Shown here piece after piece: positions 6,013 through 8,109 of a DNA stretch of 8,109 bases. This stretch comes from Candidatus Latescibacterota bacterium (GTDB lineage: Bacteria; Latescibacterota; MVCY01). The stretch lies in contig DAOVPH010000071.1 of assembly GCA_030629295.1 (NCBI GenBank), positions 1 through 8,109 of the forward strand. Direction: 5' to 3'. Position numbers and translations under genes: made by a program. The notes under the pieces are model-generated. The model made no database searches. It worked only from the letters and a program-made list of their open reading frames with translations, and was not told the origin of the DNA. Each line of letters begins with the position of its first letter. Positions within the stretch are counted from its first letter, which is position 1.

Positions 6013-7923
6013 ATGTCTGGGAAAAAAACCAGTATCTTGGTCGCAGACGATGAACCTGAGGCCTTAGGTATTCTGAAAGGGTTATTAGAAACCGAAGGAT
6101 ATGATGTTGATATTGCCTCTGATGGGATTGAGGCTTTGGAAAAGTTCAAGGCCAAAGAGAGCGATATTCTTCTCACCGATCTAAAGATGCCAGGCTTGGA
6201 TGGCATAAAGCTTTCCAGAAAAGTAAAGAAGCTGAATCCCAGAACCGAGATCATATTAATTACAGCTTATTCATCGTTAGAATCAGCAATAAGCGCAATG
6301 CGAGACGGGATATCCGATTATATCTCAAAGCCGATTAATATCCCTCACGTTTTAGATAGCATAAAACGGGTTTTAAAGAAACGGGACCTGTCCACCAGGA
6401 AAGATAAACTGGTAGAGGAACTCTCGAGTGTTAGCCGTGAACTGGAAGAACACGCCGCACTGGCAGAGCAGAAGAGCATCCAGTATCAGAAGCTGTATCA
6501 AGGGATTATATCCAGTATTCCATCCTCGATTCTGTTGATTGACAGAAATCTCAGAGTAGTGTCTGCTAACCGCAATTTTCTTGAAAAGTCCAAGAAGAGC
6601 GAGTCGGTTATCCTGGGCAAAACAATTGATGAGATATTCCCTTCTGTGCTTCTCTATTACACCCAGTTGGGACAAAAGGCGCGGGGGGTGTTTGAGACCG
6701 GGCAGTCCGTCGAGGGTGGAGAGATGACTTATAGGGCTCCCGGACTTCCCGCCAGGGTCTATTTCTATGGATTGGCTCCTATAAAGGGGGAAAATGGCTC
6801 TGTAGAGAATGTGATGCTGTTAATGGATGATATCACGGAGAGGATACGTCTGAGCGAGGAGATCAGGCGAGCCGAACGACATTTGGCGAGTGTTGTTGAG
6901 AGCGCCAGCGACATAGTTGTTTCCATGGGTGCGAAGGGGAACATAACCACCTGGAACAAGGCAGGAGAGACGCTTTTGGGATTCAAGTCGAAGGAGGTGG
7001 TGGGAAAGCAGATAGCTACTCTCTGTGCAGGAGAGGCCCAAGGAGATATGAAATCTACAATTAGGAAATTGGTGCGAGGAAAGAGCATCCAAAATGCTGA
7101 GATAAACCTGATGACAAAGAGCGGGAATCGGCTCCTCATCTCCTGGTCTTGTTCTCCGATGCGGGATGATACTGGGAAGATCGTTGGGATTGTGGGTGTT
7201 GGCAGGGACCTCAGCGAGAGGAGGCTTCTTGAGGCACAGTTGATCCAATCCGCCAAGATGGCCTCTCTTGGTGTGATGGCTGGGGGGATCGCCCATGAGA
7301 TCCGTAACCCCTTAGCCATATGCTCATCGGCTGCCCAGCTTCTGCTGGAAGACTCCGAAGACAAAGAAATGAGAACAGAATGCGCTGACAAAATCTACTC
7401 GAACATTCACCGTGCTTCCCAGGTCATAGAGAACCTCCTCAAGTTCGCCCGAGCATCCGGAGAAGACTTGTGTCCTGTTGGGGTGAACGAGGCTCTGAAG
7501 GAGACACTATCGTTAATAGAGCATCAGATTAGGCTGCAGCAGATAGAGTTGAACACCAAGTTTGCGAAGAACCTGCCAGCATTGACTGGCAACAAGAATC
7601 TACTTCAACAGGTCTTTCTGAACATGATTCTCAACGCCTACAACGCTATGCCTCAGGGAGGCAAGCTAACGATTTCTACCAGGTTGAATCCTGATGATCA
7701 GATAGAGATCCGGTTTGTGGACACCGGCTGTGGCATACCCAAGGAGAACTTGCAGAAAATCTTCGACCCGTTTTTCACAACTATGCCTGTAGGTAAGGGA
7801 ACCGGCCTTGGCCTTTGGGTGAGCTACGGGATCGTCGAACAGCACGGTGGCTCCATACATGTCGAAAGTAAGGTAGACGTTGGAACCACCTTCACTGTCA
7901 AGTTGCCTTTAACAAGAGAGTAA
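6013..7923 (+). CDS. Soluble receiver-PAS-PAS-histidine kinase
   Basis: A 636-residue cytosolic signalling protein with no membrane segment. The N-terminal receiver (about 6-120) has D12/D13, phosphoacceptor D56 in LLTDLKMPG, T84 and K106. A charged, probably coiled-coil linker (about 121-160) follows, then PAS1 (about 160-280, ending MDDITERIRL), PAS2 (about 285-405, ending GVGRDLSERRLLE), HisKA with H428 in AHEIRNPL, and HATPase_c with N541 in the N-box, DTGCGIP from D570 and GKGTGLGL at 594-601. Both phosphotransfer halves look active, so the receiver could gate the kinase or take phosphate from another kinase. The PAS domains may bind a cofactor or small ligand, but the sequence does not say which. 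ATG 6013 is supported by GAAGGG at 6001-6006 with a six-base gap. The next gene starts another response regulator, the likely output partner. Confidence 0.93.
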   Translation: MSGKKTSILVADDEPEALGILKGLLETEGYDVDIASDGIEALEKFKAKESDILLTDLKMPGLDGIKLSRKVKKLNPRTEIILITAYSSLESAISAMRDGISDYISKPINIPHVLDSIKRVLKKRDLSTRKDKLVEELSSVSRELEEHAALAEQKSIQYQKLYQGIISSIPSSILLIDRNLRVVSANRNFLEKSKKSESVILGKTIDEIFPSVLLYYTQLGQKARGVFETGQSVEGGEMTYRAPGLPARVYFYGLAPIKGENGSVENVMLLMDDITERIRLSEEIRRAERHLASVVESASDIVVSMGAKGNITTWNKAGETLLGFKSKEVVGKQIATLCAGEAQGDMKSTIRKLVRGKSIQNAEINLMTKSGNRLLISWSCSPMRDDTGKIVGIVGVGRDLSERRLLEAQLIQSAKMASLGVMAGGIAHEIRNPLAICSSAAQLLLEDSEDKEMRTECADKIYSNIHRASQVIENLLKFARASGEDLCPVGVNEALKETLSLIEHQIRLQQIELNTKFAKNLPALTGNKNLLQQVFLNMILNAYNAMPQGGKLTISTRLNPDDQIEIRFVDTGCGIPKENLQKIFDPFFTTMPVGKGTGLGLWVSYGIVEQHGGSIHVESKVDVGTTFTVKLPLTRE

Positions 7924-8007
7924 GCAGTGAGGAGTAGACAGTAAGCAGTAAGGAGTAAGGAGTAAGGAGCTTGTCGCCTACTGCCTACTGTTCACTGCTT
8001 ACTGTCT
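7921..8007. repeat. Heptad-based inverted repeat between the soluble kinase and the next regulator
   Basis: The left half is tandem seven-base units of the AAGGAGT/AAGCAGT type starting at the stop codon, and the right half is their inverted form (CTGCCTA, CTGCTTA). AGACAGTAAGCAGT (7936-7949) and ACTGCTTACTGTCT (7994-8007) pair perfectly over 14 bases, and pairing continues imperfectly inward to a small loop near 7969-7974. The RNA could form a long hairpin that reduces read-through or stabilises the upstream message. There is no T run after it, so it is not a classical terminator. Confidence 0.7.
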
Positions 8008-8021
8008 CTACGGGAGAACTG

Positions 8022-8109
8022 ATGGCTGACGCACCTCATATCTTGGTGGTGGATGATGAACCTGATATGTGCTGGGCATTGGAGAACATCCTTAAACGGG
8101 AAGGTTATC
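8022..8109 (+). CDS. Response regulator, receiver N-terminus (cut by window edge)
   Basis: Only 29 complete codons are visible. They read HILVVDDEPDMCWALENILKREGY near the start, the first beta strand and acidic pair (D11/D12) of a CheY-like receiver. CGGGAG at 8011-8016 is a good ribosome binding site five bases before the ATG. The output domain lies outside the window. Given the neighbourhood, an NtrC-type regulator paired with the soluble kinase is likely, but that is inference. Confidence 0.85.
   Translation, partial: MADAPHILVVDDEPDMCWALENILKREGY

Noticed and set aside
6765..7391. 208-codon open frame on the minus strand
   Set aside because: It is antisense to the PAS and HisKA region of the soluble kinase, with no motifs of its own.

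Overview
The window reads as part of a bacterial chromosome carrying a rightward cluster of signal-transduction genes behind a radical SAM enzyme. All five supported genes are on the + strand. Many sigma-54-style regulators, a peptide-maturase-type radical SAM enzyme and several families of short intergenic repeats together suggest an anaerobic, Gram-negative-type bacterium, perhaps Desulfobacterota or an uncultivated relative. That placement is inference; no marker gene is present.

Layout. Bases 1-155 hold the possible 3' end of an upstream gene and a strong hairpin. A radical SAM/SPASM protein (156-1478) follows, and 19 bases later an NtrC-type sigma-54-dependent response regulator (1498-2886). 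An inverted repeat built of 9-bp units (2955-3038) runs into the 5' end of a membrane Cache-HAMP-PAS histidine kinase (about 3097-5289). A 723-base gap (5290-6012) contains a terminator, a good -24/-12 (sigma-54) promoter match, several hairpins, a second terminator-like structure, and a repeat element of about 200 bp with 12-bp terminal inverted repeats. Next is a soluble receiver-PAS-PAS-histidine kinase (6013-7923), a heptad-based inverted repeat (7921-8007), and the first 29 codons of another response regulator (8022 onward, cut by the window edge).

How the genes may work together. The Cache kinase probably senses an extracytoplasmic signal and phosphorylates the NtrC-type regulator, which would switch on sigma-54 promoters. 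The only convincing sigma-54 promoter seen lies in the 5290-6012 gap and is followed by hairpins and a terminator instead of a reading frame. The most interesting hypothesis is therefore a sigma-54-driven small RNA of about 195 nt, similar in logic to Qrr RNAs under LuxO. The soluble receiver-kinase and the regulator after it could form a second pathway or a phosphorelay step. The radical SAM enzyme looks like a modifier of ribosomally made peptides. Its precursor is not seen with certainty; the tail of a candidate lies at the left edge.
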